Part shown: positions 33,501 through 43,400 of the stretch, in pieces
How the letters are laid out: every line of letters begins with the position of its first letter
Position numbering within the stretch: position 1 is the stretch's first letter
Origin: Ciona savignyi
Lineage: Eukaryota; Chordata; Ascidiacea; Phlebobranchia; Cionidae
NCBI GenBank assembly: GCA_000149265.1
Contig: CH003024.1
Coordinates: 1,442,609-1,506,608, forward strand
Length of the DNA: 64,000 nucleotides
Direction of reading: 5' to 3'
Position numbers and translations under genes: made by a program
The notes under the pieces: generated by a model
The model's input: only the letters and a program-made list of their open reading frames with translations
What the model was told of the DNA's origin: nothing
Databases searched by the model: none

Positions 33501-36500
33501 TTCTGCAATGGATGCTAACCTGTTGTGACACTTGCCATTAAAGCCTGCCTTTGTATTATAATTCGCTTTTTGTATTCCATTCATAAATGATAACGAATAA
33601 GCTATCACAGAATGAGGATACACTTTCGCCAACTAATGGGTTTTGCCCTTAACACAGCGGACATAAACAGATGTAAATCTTTAACCTAACAGAGATAAAT
33701 CTTTAACCTAACGGAGATAGGCAATTAACTTAACGAACATAACACTTAACGTAATGCGCATCGTTTACAGTCTGCAGGCAGCTAAAAGGTTATTGGATCA
33801 AAACCAGCCGCAAACTAGACGGTTGTGGCAACTCTTATCCAAGTCCTTTACTTTCCATAAAAACATGTTAAACACATAGAATCTATTTATAGATTCCCAA
33901 ATCAGCTGCACCAGATGATGATCAACCCAGTTGTCAATCCTCCATCTATGTATCGACAGTTGACAAAGTGAACGATGTTAATGATGGGTTGATTGGCCCG
34001 CTGCTTATATGTAACAGAGGTTAGTGCTTCATGCATAATTGACTATGTGATGGGAAAAGGGATAAGTTAGGCTTGGATGTTAATGTATGGGAAAATATAG
34101 TGTACATTATTATTCTCATGTCTGATGACCTTGTTTCGACCCCATTTTACGAGGGCTATCAATATATGTTGGTGGCTCTGATACAGTTTAAGAACAACCC
34201 ATTATCCACTGGGTCTTGTCAAAGTTGCTACATGCCTTACCTAAGGACACAACCGATTTGCAGATGAGCAATTTCGATCCTGCAACCTTTCGGCTGCCCA
34301 CAGACCGGCAAAACTCGTGATTAGGCTAGCTTGTTAAACCAAACAAGTAAATTTAAAAACACAACACAACTTTTAGCAGCTGGTTTAATTAGGGGATAGG
34401 ATAATATTCATGTTTATCCCGTGAATGGGAAAACCAAGGAGGTTAACACATGGGCAATCATCAGATTACCTCGCATCCACCGTCGGGTTACCAAAGCTAT
34501 TGTAGTGTGTTGTATATGATAGACAGGCAAATACCCCCCTCTCTGTCACACTCAAACCTCCACACTATGTGGGAAGAATAAAAACAACATCTTTCTCCAG
34601 GAGCACAGCAGCCGGACGCAGAGTTCTTCCTGCTCTTTGCCATCATCGATGAGAACCAGAGTCACAACCTGGACGCAAACATCCGTAGATTCCTTAACGC
34701 TGATCCTGCTCAATTTGATAAAACCAATGAAACTTTTGTCGAGAGCAACAAAATGAAAGGTGGGGTATCATGAGGGGGGCCTTTTTGTTATCCAACCCGA
34801 GAAAACAATGGTTTTTCAATTGTCACCCTATGTCCACTGACAATTGTCACCCTATGTCCACTGACAATTGTCACCCTATGTCCACTGACAATTGTCACCC
34901 TATGTCCACTGACAATTGTCACCCTATGTCCACTGACAATTGTCGCCCTATGTCCACTGACAATTGTCACCCTATGTTCACTGACAATTGTCACCCTATG
35001 TTCACCGACAATTGTCACCCTATGTCCACTGACAATTGTCGCCCTATGTTCACTGACAATTGTCGCCCTATGTTCACTGACAATTGTCACCCTTTGTTCA
35101 CTGACAATTGTCACCCTATGTCCACTGACAATTGTCACCCTATGTCCACTGACAATTGTCACCCTATGTTCACTGACAATTGTCACCCTTTGTTCACTGA
35201 CAATTGTCACCCTATGTCCACTGACAATTGTCACCCTATGTCCACTGACAATTGTCACCCTATGTCCACTGACAATTGTACAGTCCAATTGTCGGGGATG
35301 TATTAATAAAATGAGTTGGTGGGGAAACGGGGACTTTTTTTTATCTATTAGGGATTACAGTCATTGTTATTACATTATAAATCATTACTGTACCCCTATA
35401 GTCCAATTGCTAGGGCTGTATTAATAAAATGAAATTTGGGGGGTCTATTTTGTAACCCAGTGGGGTAACAGTCGTTACACAGGCAATAGTCAGTCTATTT
35501 CCACAGTTCAATTTGTAAGGATATATTAATGAAATGAGATGTTAAAGTGGTGCAATCTGAAAAGTGGCATCTAAAACCAGCCTTTGTCAAGCTATTGTAT
35601 GTTTGCAATTATTGATTCTACAACATACGGGCTGGTTTCAATCAACCCAGCTACCAGCTAAGAGCCACAGAGGCTAACTACTAGCCAGTGACTGGTTTAG
35701 ATCACCCAACCATCCAACTGAAGGGCAAGCAGGTCAACCAGTAGCCAGCGGCTGGTTTCAATCAATTAAAGCAGGGATGTCCAACCTTGCGGCCTGCGGG
35801 CCGCAGTACGGCCCACCTGAGATTTTTGTGCGGCCCTCATGTCATTTTTACTCCAAGTAGTATTTTGATTTATGAATCTTAGCCTAATTAAAAAGTATCA
35901 GTCAGCTTTCAGGGGCGCAATAATAGTAGGCTGTAGTATGGGAGCAACAGGAATACAGGATTATATGTAACTAAAATCGCTTTTAATTGTTTCTTTGTGT
36001 GCCCATTTTTCTTGAAATTGAATAGGTTCTGCGGCCCATTAAATTATGATGACAATGCGATCCCACTACAATAAACGGTTGGACATCCCTGAATTAAAGG
36101 CTAACGAACTGCTAACGACTGGTTTGATCACCCAACCACCCGCCTACCATCCGGCCCCATAGACTAACCCCCCATTCTACCCCAGCGATCAACGGATACC
36201 TCTCCCACGTGCCGAGGTTGGTGATGACGGAGAATGATTTGGTTCGCTGGCATCTCATTGGCTGGGGAAGCGAGAAAGACTACCACTCTGTGCATTTCCA
36301 CGGCAACACATACATCCACGTGTAAGTCAACGATTAATGTTTAATCTTTTAAACTTTTGCCATATTTCGTCCTTTTTAATGTTTTGCATTTTTTCATTAT
36401 TTATCTCTTTTTATATTTTGCTTTTTTAGTGTTTTTCTTTTTCTCCATGTTTTGCCCTTTTTCCTGATTCTGTTACTTTCAGTTGAACCTAGTAGTGGTC

Positions 36501-38388
36501 AGCAGGTAATTTGACGATCACTCCTGTGAAAAAAGATTTTATCCATAAATGGAATAAATTATGAATAATAAAAGCCCCTCTTTTATCCCGATAACGATTT
36601 TTACGCAGATCAAAAGGGTCGCACCGCGGGGACACGTTCGATGTCTTCCCGGGCTTCATGGGCACTGTGGACATGAGAGCGATAGCGGTTGGGGAGTGGC
36701 TGCTGCATTGCCACGTGTTCGACCACATGCACGGGGGAATGGAGGCAACGTATACTGTGGCTGCACGAGGTGAATCCGCGTTTGCTTTTACATAATTCGA
36801 ATAATTTTTTTTTAATTTTTTTTTTTTTAATTTTTTTTAAATTTTTTTAAATATTTTTTTAACAATTTAATTATTATTATTTTTTTTTTAAGTATCGAAA
36901 ATTGTATCAGGTCCATAGGGTACTGAATATTGTAATCAGTGACTTCAAGTCCATAGTATGCTGTATATGAGTCAGTTTTGGATTTTGTTATGGCTGCGTT
37001 AATACCCTTTTATAACCACATTAAGGTTCGAACCATGATGGGCTCATCGCCAAAACCATTGTTGAATAGAGTTCACCTCTTGCCCACCTTCGGTTCACCG
37101 AAGCTATTGTAGTGTGCAATTTTTTTAGTAAACCCATTAATCCACTGGGTTTGGTATATGTATCGATTGTGTTAACCATTTAAAGCCAAGGACAACTGAC
37201 GAGCAAGCGACTAGTTTTGAAGGCATAACCTTTCAACTAATAGTCGAACTGTATAAATAATAAAAATGGCCATTTTTCAAATCACTAAATTTGATCCTAC
37301 TCAGTACCAATCATTTTTTAATCATTCATTTATTCATTTCAAGCACCGGAGCAAAAAGCTTGCCATTTCCGAACCTTCTCCAACAAAAGAATTCTGCTAT
37401 GCAACGACCTAGGACTGTCATCACTCGGCGAAATTATTCACAACAGTTTTATTGCTGTGCGGATGGATAACGATCGCATTGTGCGCTTGCCTACTTCGTT
37501 CATCAGACGTATTGATTTAAGAGGGTAAGGAAAGCGCATTTCTCTGTGGGATGGAATACTTAGGATAGGATGTTCATGTTTATCTCCCAGATTGAGATAA
37601 GCCAACGGTGTTACCACACAGGCAATCGTCAGATCACCTCGTGCCCACTGTCGGGTTACTGGAGCTATTCCAACACACAGGCGATAGTATTATTATCTCA
37701 CGCCCACCATCCGTTACCAGAGGTATTGAGGGGTTATGTTGACATTCCTTCAATTTAGTAGAATACAGTAATCCACAGGGTTCCTTCAATTTCGGTGGAA
37801 CTCATTGTCCACTGAGACTAGTCTGCCAATTGAATTTTTATGTCCAACCAGTTAGTCTGGTGCTTTAGTTTGACGCCTTTCAACCGTAGGGTTGCAGCTT
37901 AGAAACTGGTCGCTAGCTAGTCGGTTGTGTCCTTGGGCAAGGCACTTAACGGACATTGCCTGATCCCAGCTGATCAATGGGTTCTACCAATTTGAAATTA
38001 AAGGAACGTGTGTATCTTACACAACACACTGCAATAGCTCTGGTAACTTGACGTAACCCAACAGTAGGCACGAGGTAATCTGATGTTTATCCGTGTGTTA
38101 ACCCCTTGGTTTTCCCATTCACGGGATAAACATGAATATCCTATTCCAAGAAAAAGCTTCCGGGTTAAACACTTAACTTTCTTTAATCACAGGAATTTAT
38201 TCGGGAGGTTGGTCGGTCAAACAATCCTCCGGCAATTCCCGAACTGGGTGTCAATTGCCATTGACAACCCCGCGTGGCTAGTGTCACCATCTCAAAGACC
38301 ACGAGGACCATGCCGTAGGCATGTATGCAGATTAGGGAACTACTTTGTCGGCCGCGGACACATACTGTTCCGACAATCGCGTGGATAA
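18507..38388 (+). CDS. Ceruloplasmin/hephaestin-type multicopper ferroxidase
   Basis: A six-cupredoxin copper oxidase, expected to oxidise Fe(II) to Fe(III) with reduction of O2 to water, at or outside the cell surface. Twenty-three exons with unbroken phases give 1190 residues; human ceruloplasmin has about 1065. Residues 1-18 are a signal peptide ([18 protein letters not shown]). All trinuclear-cluster histidine pairs are present: HPHG and YHSH in domain 1, HSVHFHG and LHCH in domain 6. Complete type 1 sites are in domains 2, 4 and 6. Repeated family motifs include [24 protein letters not shown]-type and [12 protein letters not shown] blocks. An Asp-rich linker precedes domain 5. A tail of about 120 residues follows domain 6; it has no hephaestin-like transmembrane helix, so the product looks secreted. 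Factor V/VIII-type proteins share the fold but lack the full copper set, so a ferroxidase is favoured. Confidence 0.93.
18705..18805 (-). repeat. SINE-B copy in ferroxidase intron 1
   Basis: TAGGATTCGAATCTATGATG at the left and GTTCGCGAAAACCATTCG at the right; reversed and moderately decayed. Confidence 0.65.
19200..19430. mobile_element. Foldback MITE, best-preserved copy
   Basis: The left arm AACTAAAAAGACGAAAGGCG to CAAACTGCACACTAAAAT is mirrored by the right arm AAGCAGTTTTCCTCCTTTTCC to CCCTCCTTTTAGCATTGCC. Arms of about 45 bases flank a core with TTAGTTTTAAACACGGGGTTAG. The core is shared by the copy at 32250. The element is non-autonomous; its transposase family and target duplication were not resolved. 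It may correspond to the MITE reported from Ciona. Confidence 0.75.
19550..19735 (-). repeat. Two SINE-B copies in ferroxidase intron 1
   Basis: Reversed copies at about 19550-19635 and 19640-19735 in tandem, both with GATGGGCTCG and a terminal TTAACCATT-type A box, just upstream of exon 2. Confidence 0.65.
20018..20292 (+). repeat. SINE-B interrupted by a reversed SINE-A
   Basis: The SINE-B head (GTCGTGTGGGCCAATGGTTAACG) is at 20018-20055 and its rest (ATATACCGAATTATAATAAA to the CATCATGGGTCCGA B box) resumes at 20210-20292. Between them lies a reversed SINE-A piece ending in CGCTAGACCAACCTGC. The nesting shows that SINE-A moved after SINE-B here. Confidence 0.7.
20460..21350 (+). repeat. 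A-B-A-B satellite in ferroxidase intron 2
   Basis: Four units of about 210 bases share the core CCATGCTTGTAAATTAAAGCC. The cores' leading blocks start at 20571, 20779, 20991 and 21205. Units one and three share the TACAACATTCAAATTTATTC flank; units two and four share GCAAATTATTCAATTAGATTC. The true period is therefore about 420 bases. AT-rich and without reading frames. Confidence 0.8.
22905..23186 (-). repeat. SINE-A, near full length (reference copy)
   Basis: Read on the minus strand: a tRNA-like head with A box TCTAGCGGTTAAGTACGTCG and B-box region GGTTGCAGGTGCGAAACTGG, then CTAGCTAGTCGGTTGTGTCC, TTGGGCAAGGCACTTTACAG, the CACTGCAATAGCTCCGGTAAC block, and an end around CCCATTCACGGGGATAAACA running into ATATCCTATCC-type repeats. 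Length is about 290 bases. It looks like a composite tRNA-derived SINE such as the one reported from Ciona (Cics-1), from memory. Confidence 0.8.
25600..26220. repeat. SINE-A fragments with a triplicated 3' end before exon 8
   Basis: A reversed copy (25600-25825) is followed by a second head piece and a forward truncated copy from about 25930. Its 3' end, CCGTGTGTTAACCCCCTTG to AGGGATAAACATGAATATCC, occurs three times in tandem between 26015 and 26205 (unit about 60 bases). This abuts the pyrimidine tract of the exon 8 acceptor. Confidence 0.75.
26455..26535 (+). repeat. SINE-B 3' fragment
   Basis: Keeps GTGACGAGCCCATCATTGGC, TCGAAACTAAGTCCGGTAAAAA and an A-rich tail, in ferroxidase intron 8. 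Confidence 0.55.
28325..28560 (+). repeat. Minisatellite of about 71 bp after ferroxidase exon 11
   Basis: Three units start with GGATAAACAACCATTTTAAAC at 28341, 28413 and 28483. They begin about 25 bases after the exon 11 donor. Confidence 0.85.
29150..29415 (-). repeat. SINE-A copy in ferroxidase intron 12
   Basis: Ends 44 bases before exon 13. It keeps the full GTTACCGGAGCTATTGCAGT and GCTGGGTTCAGCCAATGTCC blocks; the head is truncated. Confidence 0.75.
29915..30695 (-). repeat. SINE-A copies on both sides of exon 14
   Basis: A partial copy (29915-30090) lies before exon 14 and a near-complete copy (30385-30695) after it, both reversed. The second starts with the GGATAGGATATTCATG end and reaches the head at AACCACCAGACTAACCAG. 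Confidence 0.75.
30807..31116 (+). other. Ferroxidase exon 15: Asp-rich linker and start of domain 5
   Basis: After ASNCS comes a stretch of 43 codons (30822-30950, residues about 689-731) with 35 Asp, 3 His, 4 Asn and 1 Glu, encoded by near-pure GAT repeats. Then [20 protein letters not shown] opens domain 5. Both splice sites are canonical and phases fit (0 in, 1 out), so the microsatellite is truly coding. Human ceruloplasmin has no such run, but coagulation factor VIII has an acidic segment before its A3 domain. Confidence 0.9.
31180..31470 (+). repeat. SINE-A, near full length, forward
   Basis: Head TTGGTTTAGTGCGTCGCC, B-box region GGTTGCAGGTACGAAACTGG, then all middle blocks, ending with AAACATAAATATCCTATCCT. 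A more decayed relative follows at about 31610-31960. Confidence 0.8.
32250..32465. mobile_element. Foldback MITE copy next to ferroxidase exon 17
   Basis: Arms AAAGCGGGAAAGAGGGAAAC and TTTCCCTTTATCCCTCTTTC, core ATGGGGTTGGTGTTAGGGTT. It ends about 30 bases before the exon 17 acceptor, so part of the pyrimidine-rich region upstream of that acceptor is MITE sequence. Confidence 0.75.
32930..33200 (-). mobile_element. LTR-like dispersed repeat, copy 2 (inverted)
   Basis: Reverse complement relative of 8740-9040: CAACACCTTTATTTTACAAAG, GCTCCACGATTACAAAACTT and GCCTAGCACATGCTGC match that copy. It lies in ferroxidase intron 17. Confidence 0.5.
34195..34530 (-). repeat. Two partial SINE-A copies in ferroxidase intron 18
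   Basis: The first (34195-34310) keeps the head half. The second (34390-34530) keeps the end, with GATAATATTCATGTTTATCC and GTTACCAAAGCTATTGTAGT. Confidence 0.65.
34817..35278 (+). repeat. 24-bp minisatellite, 19 units, ferroxidase intron 19
   Basis: Unit CAATTGTCACCCTATGTCCA plus CTGA, repeated exactly every 24 bases from 34817 to 35272, with point variants (C/T in TGTCC, A/G in GTCAC). Because 24 is a multiple of three, both strands stay open for over 160 codons, giving false ORFs. Exon 19 cannot be extended into it, since a TGA follows its donor. Confidence 0.95.
35764..36099 (+). mobile_element. hAT-type non-autonomous DNA transposon with target duplication
   Basis: Inverted ends CAGGGATGTCCAACC (35772-35786) and GGTTGGACATCCCTG (36077-36091) match perfectly over 15 bases. 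They are flanked by the identical 8-bp target duplication AATTAAAG (35764-35771 and 36092-36099). CAG-type ends and 8-bp duplications are hAT hallmarks. The element is 320 bases, with CGGCC-rich sequence inside the left end and no transposase. Confidence 0.92.
37344..38388 (+). other. Ferroxidase exons 22-23: C-terminal tail of unknown function
   Basis: Exons 37344-37524 and 38193-38388, stop at 38386-38388. About 125 residues follow the end of domain 6. They include two cysteine pairs (KACHF with LLCND, and PCRRHVC) and a stretch with leucine-rich-repeat rhythm ([13 protein letters not shown], then IVRLP, then RRIDLRGN). Ceruloplasmin stops about here and hephaestin continues into a membrane helix; this tail matches neither. 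The LRR reading is only a guess. Confidence 0.75.
37555..38145. repeat. Reversed and forward SINE-A copies in the last ferroxidase intron
   Basis: A reversed partial copy (37555-37760) and a forward full-length copy (37850-38145) lie tail-out in intron 22. The forward one has head TAGTCTGGTGCTTTAGTTTG and ends in AAACATGAATATCCTATTCC, 48 bases before exon 23. Confidence 0.7.
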
Positions 38389-38706
38389 AGCAGAGACTCG
38401 ACTTTAACAAAGAAAATTTTCTGACTACCCCCCTTTTAAGCATGACATTTTCAATAACAGCTCATGCCATTAAAAAAACTTACTCCAACCAAATTATATA
38501 CAGAATTATATATAAACAACAGTGTTAGTGATAATTCCATTAAAGGCTTCGAAACCTATCCCAGTTACAGCATACTGTACATAGCACTACATTCATTCAT
38601 TGTGTCTTAAATCAAGTATAATGTTGACTTCATGTGTCGAAATGTATGTAATATCACTAACATGGCGTTTCTTGTATGCCTGTCCCGTGCTGAATTATTT
38701 GGCGCA

Positions 38707-38712
38707 AATAAA
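38707..38712 (+). terminator. AATAAA poly(A) signal, likely ferroxidase gene
   Basis: Canonical hexamer about 320 bases after the stop at 38388, with no repeat between them. Confidence 0.55.
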
Positions 38713-38799
38713 TTGATCGCTGCTGCTTCTACTTGTCCTAGTAACTTTACTGGTTTTACTTTCTAGATTGTTAATTGCATTGCTCTTGTAGCTAGGATA

Positions 38800-39080
38800 G
38801 TTTATCCCCGTGAATGGGAAAACCAAGGGGGTTAACCCACGGGCAATCGTCAGATCACCTCGCGCCCACCATCGGGTTACCGGAGCTATTGCAGTGTGTT
38901 GTATATGATAGACATGTTCCTTCAATTTGGTAGAACCCATTTATCTGCTGGGTTCAGGCAATGTCCGTAAAGTGCCTTGCCCAAGGACACAACCGACTAG
39001 CTAGCGACCAGTTTCGCACCCTCAACCTTTCGATTGAAAGGCGACGCACTTAACCGTTAGACCAGCTGGCCGGACAGAGC
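38800..39080 (-). repeat. SINE-A, near full length, between the converging genes
   Basis: Complete from TTTATCCCCGTGAATGGGAA to the head CGTTAGACCAGCTGGCCGG, with few changes from 22905-23186; a relatively young copy. From 39081 to 40413 no gene was found. A decayed SINE-A piece lies near 39990-40110, and a minus-strand AATAAA at 39318-39323 could serve the plexin gene. Confidence 0.8.
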
Positions 39081-40413
39081 TTCTGCTAAGAGTTATCACA
39101 AGCATCAGATTACCTTACATCCACTGTTGAATTGCCAAAGCGATTGTAGCCTGTTCTATGTTTAAAAACTTGCTACTGTTTTGGTTTTGTCTGTTGAGCC
39201 ACTCGATTCAATCGACTTTGCTGTAGACAGTCGACTTTTTATCAACTAAGCAAATCGGTTGATCGTTTTTTCAATACCAACTGCTGACACATAAAATACC
39301 TTTTAAAGTAAGAATCATTTATTATACATAAAAACATTCAAAATGGCGGCAAGGCGTTGTTTTTAATGGTCATGCACACCAAATGTAATTTCAAACTAAT
39401 ATAACCACTGGTATCGTATTGCACTAGACAAAAATAAAAATACAGCATTGAAGTATGCAGAAGCCTAACGGTTTCTTATCTAAGTCAGATCGAAAGTGTG
39501 ATTATTATTTTCGTAGCTAAACCAGGTCAATGCCTATCAATGTTGCTTAAACCAGGTTTACCGATTGTAAATAAACTTTGCTTAGTTTAAATCTGATTCA
39601 TACATATCAGAGATGCTTAGCGTTCTCTTGCTTTTGCCGATTGACTGACCGACCAGACATTTCCGTTTTAAGTTACAAGGACCTCACAAATTGAACTGTG
39701 GAGATAGGGTGACTAATTAAGTCCAGGGATATAACTACTCAAAACGTGGAGCCCAGTATTGAACCAAGAACCCCTTGTTTTACAACAAATCTCCGCGTGC
39801 AACTTTGAAAAATAGTGTTTAAGTCCACATTTCACAAAAAAAATGGTTCTAAGAAAAAAAGTATAAAATCCTGCAACAACATTAGAAAAGCTGACTGATA
39901 CAAATGTTTTGTGCAACAAAAGCTACTCTGTCTCAGCATACAAATGTTGTGTGAGGCTTGTTTTGTATTCGGAAAAAGAAAAGGATGCTTATGCTTTATC
40001 CATGTGGATTGGAAAACAGTCCGGCGGTATCTCAAGGCGATTTGTCTGATTATCACATGCTCACCATTCGGTGACTTGAGCAATTGCAGTGTGTTGTATA
40101 TGATTAAAACGAACCGACTGTTTTAGTTTTTTTAGATGGCAAGTTTTGAGTTTCGAAGGCCTGAGAGATTTTAAACCTCTTCTGGCGGAATTGTATGTAT
40201 GTTTGAACATATTTTTATATTTTTGGGCCTGATTTTTACGTTTCGGTCCTGATTTGTTGTTGGTAGGAAAGTATTAAAGTTTTAGTGGAAATCAGGAATT
40301 CAATTGTCTTGCATTTTGGGCTTAATTTTCACACTTCCAGCCTGAATTGTCGTTGCTAGGAAAGTATCAAAGTTTCGGGGAAATTCATTTTATGAGCCCC
40401 CATCCATCTGCTA

Positions 40414-43400
40414 TCACACCACAGTGGTGTTACTGTTTCTTTCGCCGCCAATTCTTCGAAAGATTTCCTCCAACTTTGAGGCAGCCTCTTGCACTTCCTC
40501 GTTGTTTTCACTGCTTGTTAGCGCTTCGTTCACCTGGAAATTAATTTGATTTAAAATTTAACTCAAAAAAGAAAATTTAAAAAAAACAACCTTGACTAAA
40601 TCCACATTTAGTTGTAAAACCAATTTCGTTTAGCAGTGTCATCAGTTCAAGTACATAAAATTTATAAAAATATATGTTTAATCAGAAATGGGGCAAATGA
40701 GAAGATATTATTTGGATGCAAAATGGTGGTATATAGGGAACTGTATGATATTTCGAGGACTTCTCGCAGCAAGAGAAAAAATAAAAATAATGAAAAAAAG
40801 AATAAATAAGCAAGAACGCGATATTTACGAAACCTTTATCTGAAAGCGATATATTTACAAATCCTTTATTTTTTTATAATAAAAAACATATGATTAGGTC
40901 CTTGTTTAAACAATAAGCTATTTCTCTTGTTTAAACGTCTTGTTTATACTTGTTTAAACAGATAGCTAAACTAAAATTTCGGCCAAGTTAACTACTTGAC
41001 CACAACCGAACACAGCTGTTTTTACCTGTTCTCTGTACTTGACAAGATGATCATAAATTCCATTCAGAGCCACCATCTGGTTAAACCGCGCTGCGTAACT
41101 CTGAAATTGAGGTTGGAAATTGATTGCCATCTATTGCATGCTAGTTTCTAATAGGATAGGATATTCATGTTTACCCCACGAATGGAAAACACAAGGGGCG
41201 TTATCACATGAACAATTGTCAGATTACCTTGAGCCCACCGTCGGGTTACTGTTAACTTGGGTTACCGTAGCTTTTTCAGTGTGTTATCTATGATTCACAC
41301 ATTCCTTTAATTTAGTAAAACCCATTAGGTCGCTAGGTTTAGGCAATGTTCATTAAGTGCCTTGCCCAAGAACACAACTGAATAGCTAGCGACCTTTTTT
41401 ATACCTGCAACCCTTCGGCTGAATGGCGATGTACTAAAGACTAATTTGTCGGACAAACATGACCCTTCCATGATGACGAACATTAATTCAAACGAAAATA
41501 GAAATATTTTATCTGTAACACCCAGTCCCCATGTGTCTGCTACTTACTGCTGATTGTTTTTGTAGAATTTGTTCAATGTCTCCACTTGATATCACAGGTG
41601 TGCTGGCTACTTCAACAAAAAATCTAAAAAAGTCAAAAACGATTTTGAAAAAAAATCGTAATGTATTTTTGTATTTGATGGGTTTATCCTCATTATCTAT
41701 TGTGTTTTGCCTTAAAGGCACAAACAACCAGCTAAAGATTGGTTTTAATATTTACATTTTTCTTTCTATAGGATAAACATGAATAATAGAACATTAATAA
41801 ATTTTAGCCTGTTATTTTCCTATTTTATGTAACCCAGTTTTGATCATCCAATATAATAAGAAGGATAGGATATTCATGTTTATCCCCGTGAATGGAAAAA
41901 CCAAGGGGGTTAACACACATGCAATCGTCAGATCACCTCGCGCCCACCATCGGGTTAACTGAGCTATTGCAGTGTGTTGCATGCCCGTTAAGTGCCTTGC
42001 CCAAAGACACAACCTACTAGTTAGCGACCAGTTTCGAACATACAACCTTTCGGTTGAAAAAGGTTGCACTAAACCACCAGACTAAGCGGTCGCACGAAGT
42101 ATGCTAAACAAATAAAAATAGCATAAACTCACTCTTTAACCATCACTCTGTAATTCTCTGCATCTTTTGCATAGAGTAGCTTATTAGATGGGGAGTCCTG
42201 TAAAGAAATGTTAAGAGTAACTGTCAAAATAAACATTTCAATACAAAAGTTTACTATTTTTTATTTTTACCATTTTGCCCTGACAAAGTATCTGTAGACT
42301 AAACTGTAAAAGTAAAGATGAGTTACTCATATTTTATCCCAGTGAATATCAAAACGTAAGGAGGGTTACCATCTAAGTAATCATTGGAGCATGCATTTAC
42401 CGATGGGTTAACAGAGCTTTTGATGTGTGTATTATATGATTTAGATTTTAACCGGTTAGTCTGGTGATTTGGTTTAACGCCTTTCAACCGAAAGTTTGAA
42501 GTTCGAAACTGGTCGCTAGCTAGTCGGTTGTGTCCTTGGGTAAGACACTTAACGGACATTGCCTGAACACAGTGGGTTAATGGGTTTTACCAAATGAAAG
42601 GAACGGGTCTATCATATACAACACACTGCAATAGCTCCGGTAACCCGACGATGGGCGCGAGGTGATTTGACGATTGCCCGTGTGTTAACCCCCTTGGTTT
42701 TCCCATTCACCGGAATAAACATGAATACTCTATTCTATTCTAAAATGTCCCTTTAAAATTAGAAGAATCCGGTAATCGACTGGGTTCAGGTTATGTCCAC
42801 TTACTGCCTTGCCCAAAAACACAACTTACTAGCAAACAACCAGTTTTCGATTATACAATCATTCGCCTAAACAACACACCAGCCCAACAAGCTATTGCGC
42901 AAGAATTATAAAGTAATCGTCCCATGACCAGTGTTCTACAATGTTATGTTTAATTCAGTAGATAGTAAGAATTTTGTTTAAAAGTAAAACAAATAGGATA
43001 GGATAGGATATTCATCTTTATCTCGTGGGAATGGGAAAACCAAGGGGGTTAACACACGGGCAATCGATCAGATCACCTCGCGCCCATCGTCGGGTTACCG
43101 GAGACTATTGCAGGTGTGTTGTATATCATAGACACGCTTTCTTTAATTTGGTAGAACCCATTAATCCGCTGGGTTCAGGCAATGTCCGTAAAGTGCCTTG
43201 CCCAAGGACACAACCGACTAGCTCGCGACCAGTTTCGCACCTTCAACCTTTCGATAGAAAGGCGACGCACTTAACCGTTAGACCAACGGGGCGGACAAAA
43301 ATGAGCATTTGTGTTTTAGGAGAAAATGGAACAAATAGAAAACGTGATATATGAAATAATATATAATTATTATACAACTTCATTACAAACTGTGTAGAGT

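Larger units (their letters stand above)
31988..36769 (+). other. Ferroxidase exons 16-21: domains 5 and 6
   Basis: Exons are 31988-32115, 32496-32621, 33893-34019, 34601-34759, 36186-36321 and 36609-36769. Domain 6 carries [10 protein letters not shown] (exon 20) and [16 protein letters not shown] (exon 21). These hold the type 1 ligands His, Cys, His and Met and four cluster histidines. The Asp before the type 1 His, which helps bind iron in ceruloplasmin, is kept (FDH). The 1.4-kb intron 19 contains the 24-bp minisatellite and the hAT element. Confidence 0.92.

Noticed and set aside
34770..35306. Long open frames on both strands, repeating NCHPMSTD or a similar octamer
   Set aside because: They come from the exact 24-bp minisatellite in an intron. 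Reading on from exon 19 meets TGA before the array, and no splice sites support translation.
38183..38443. Minus-strand frame opposite the last ferroxidase exon
   Set aside because: It lies on the opposite strand of a supported exon and no splice partners were seen. It also lies beyond the plexin stop.
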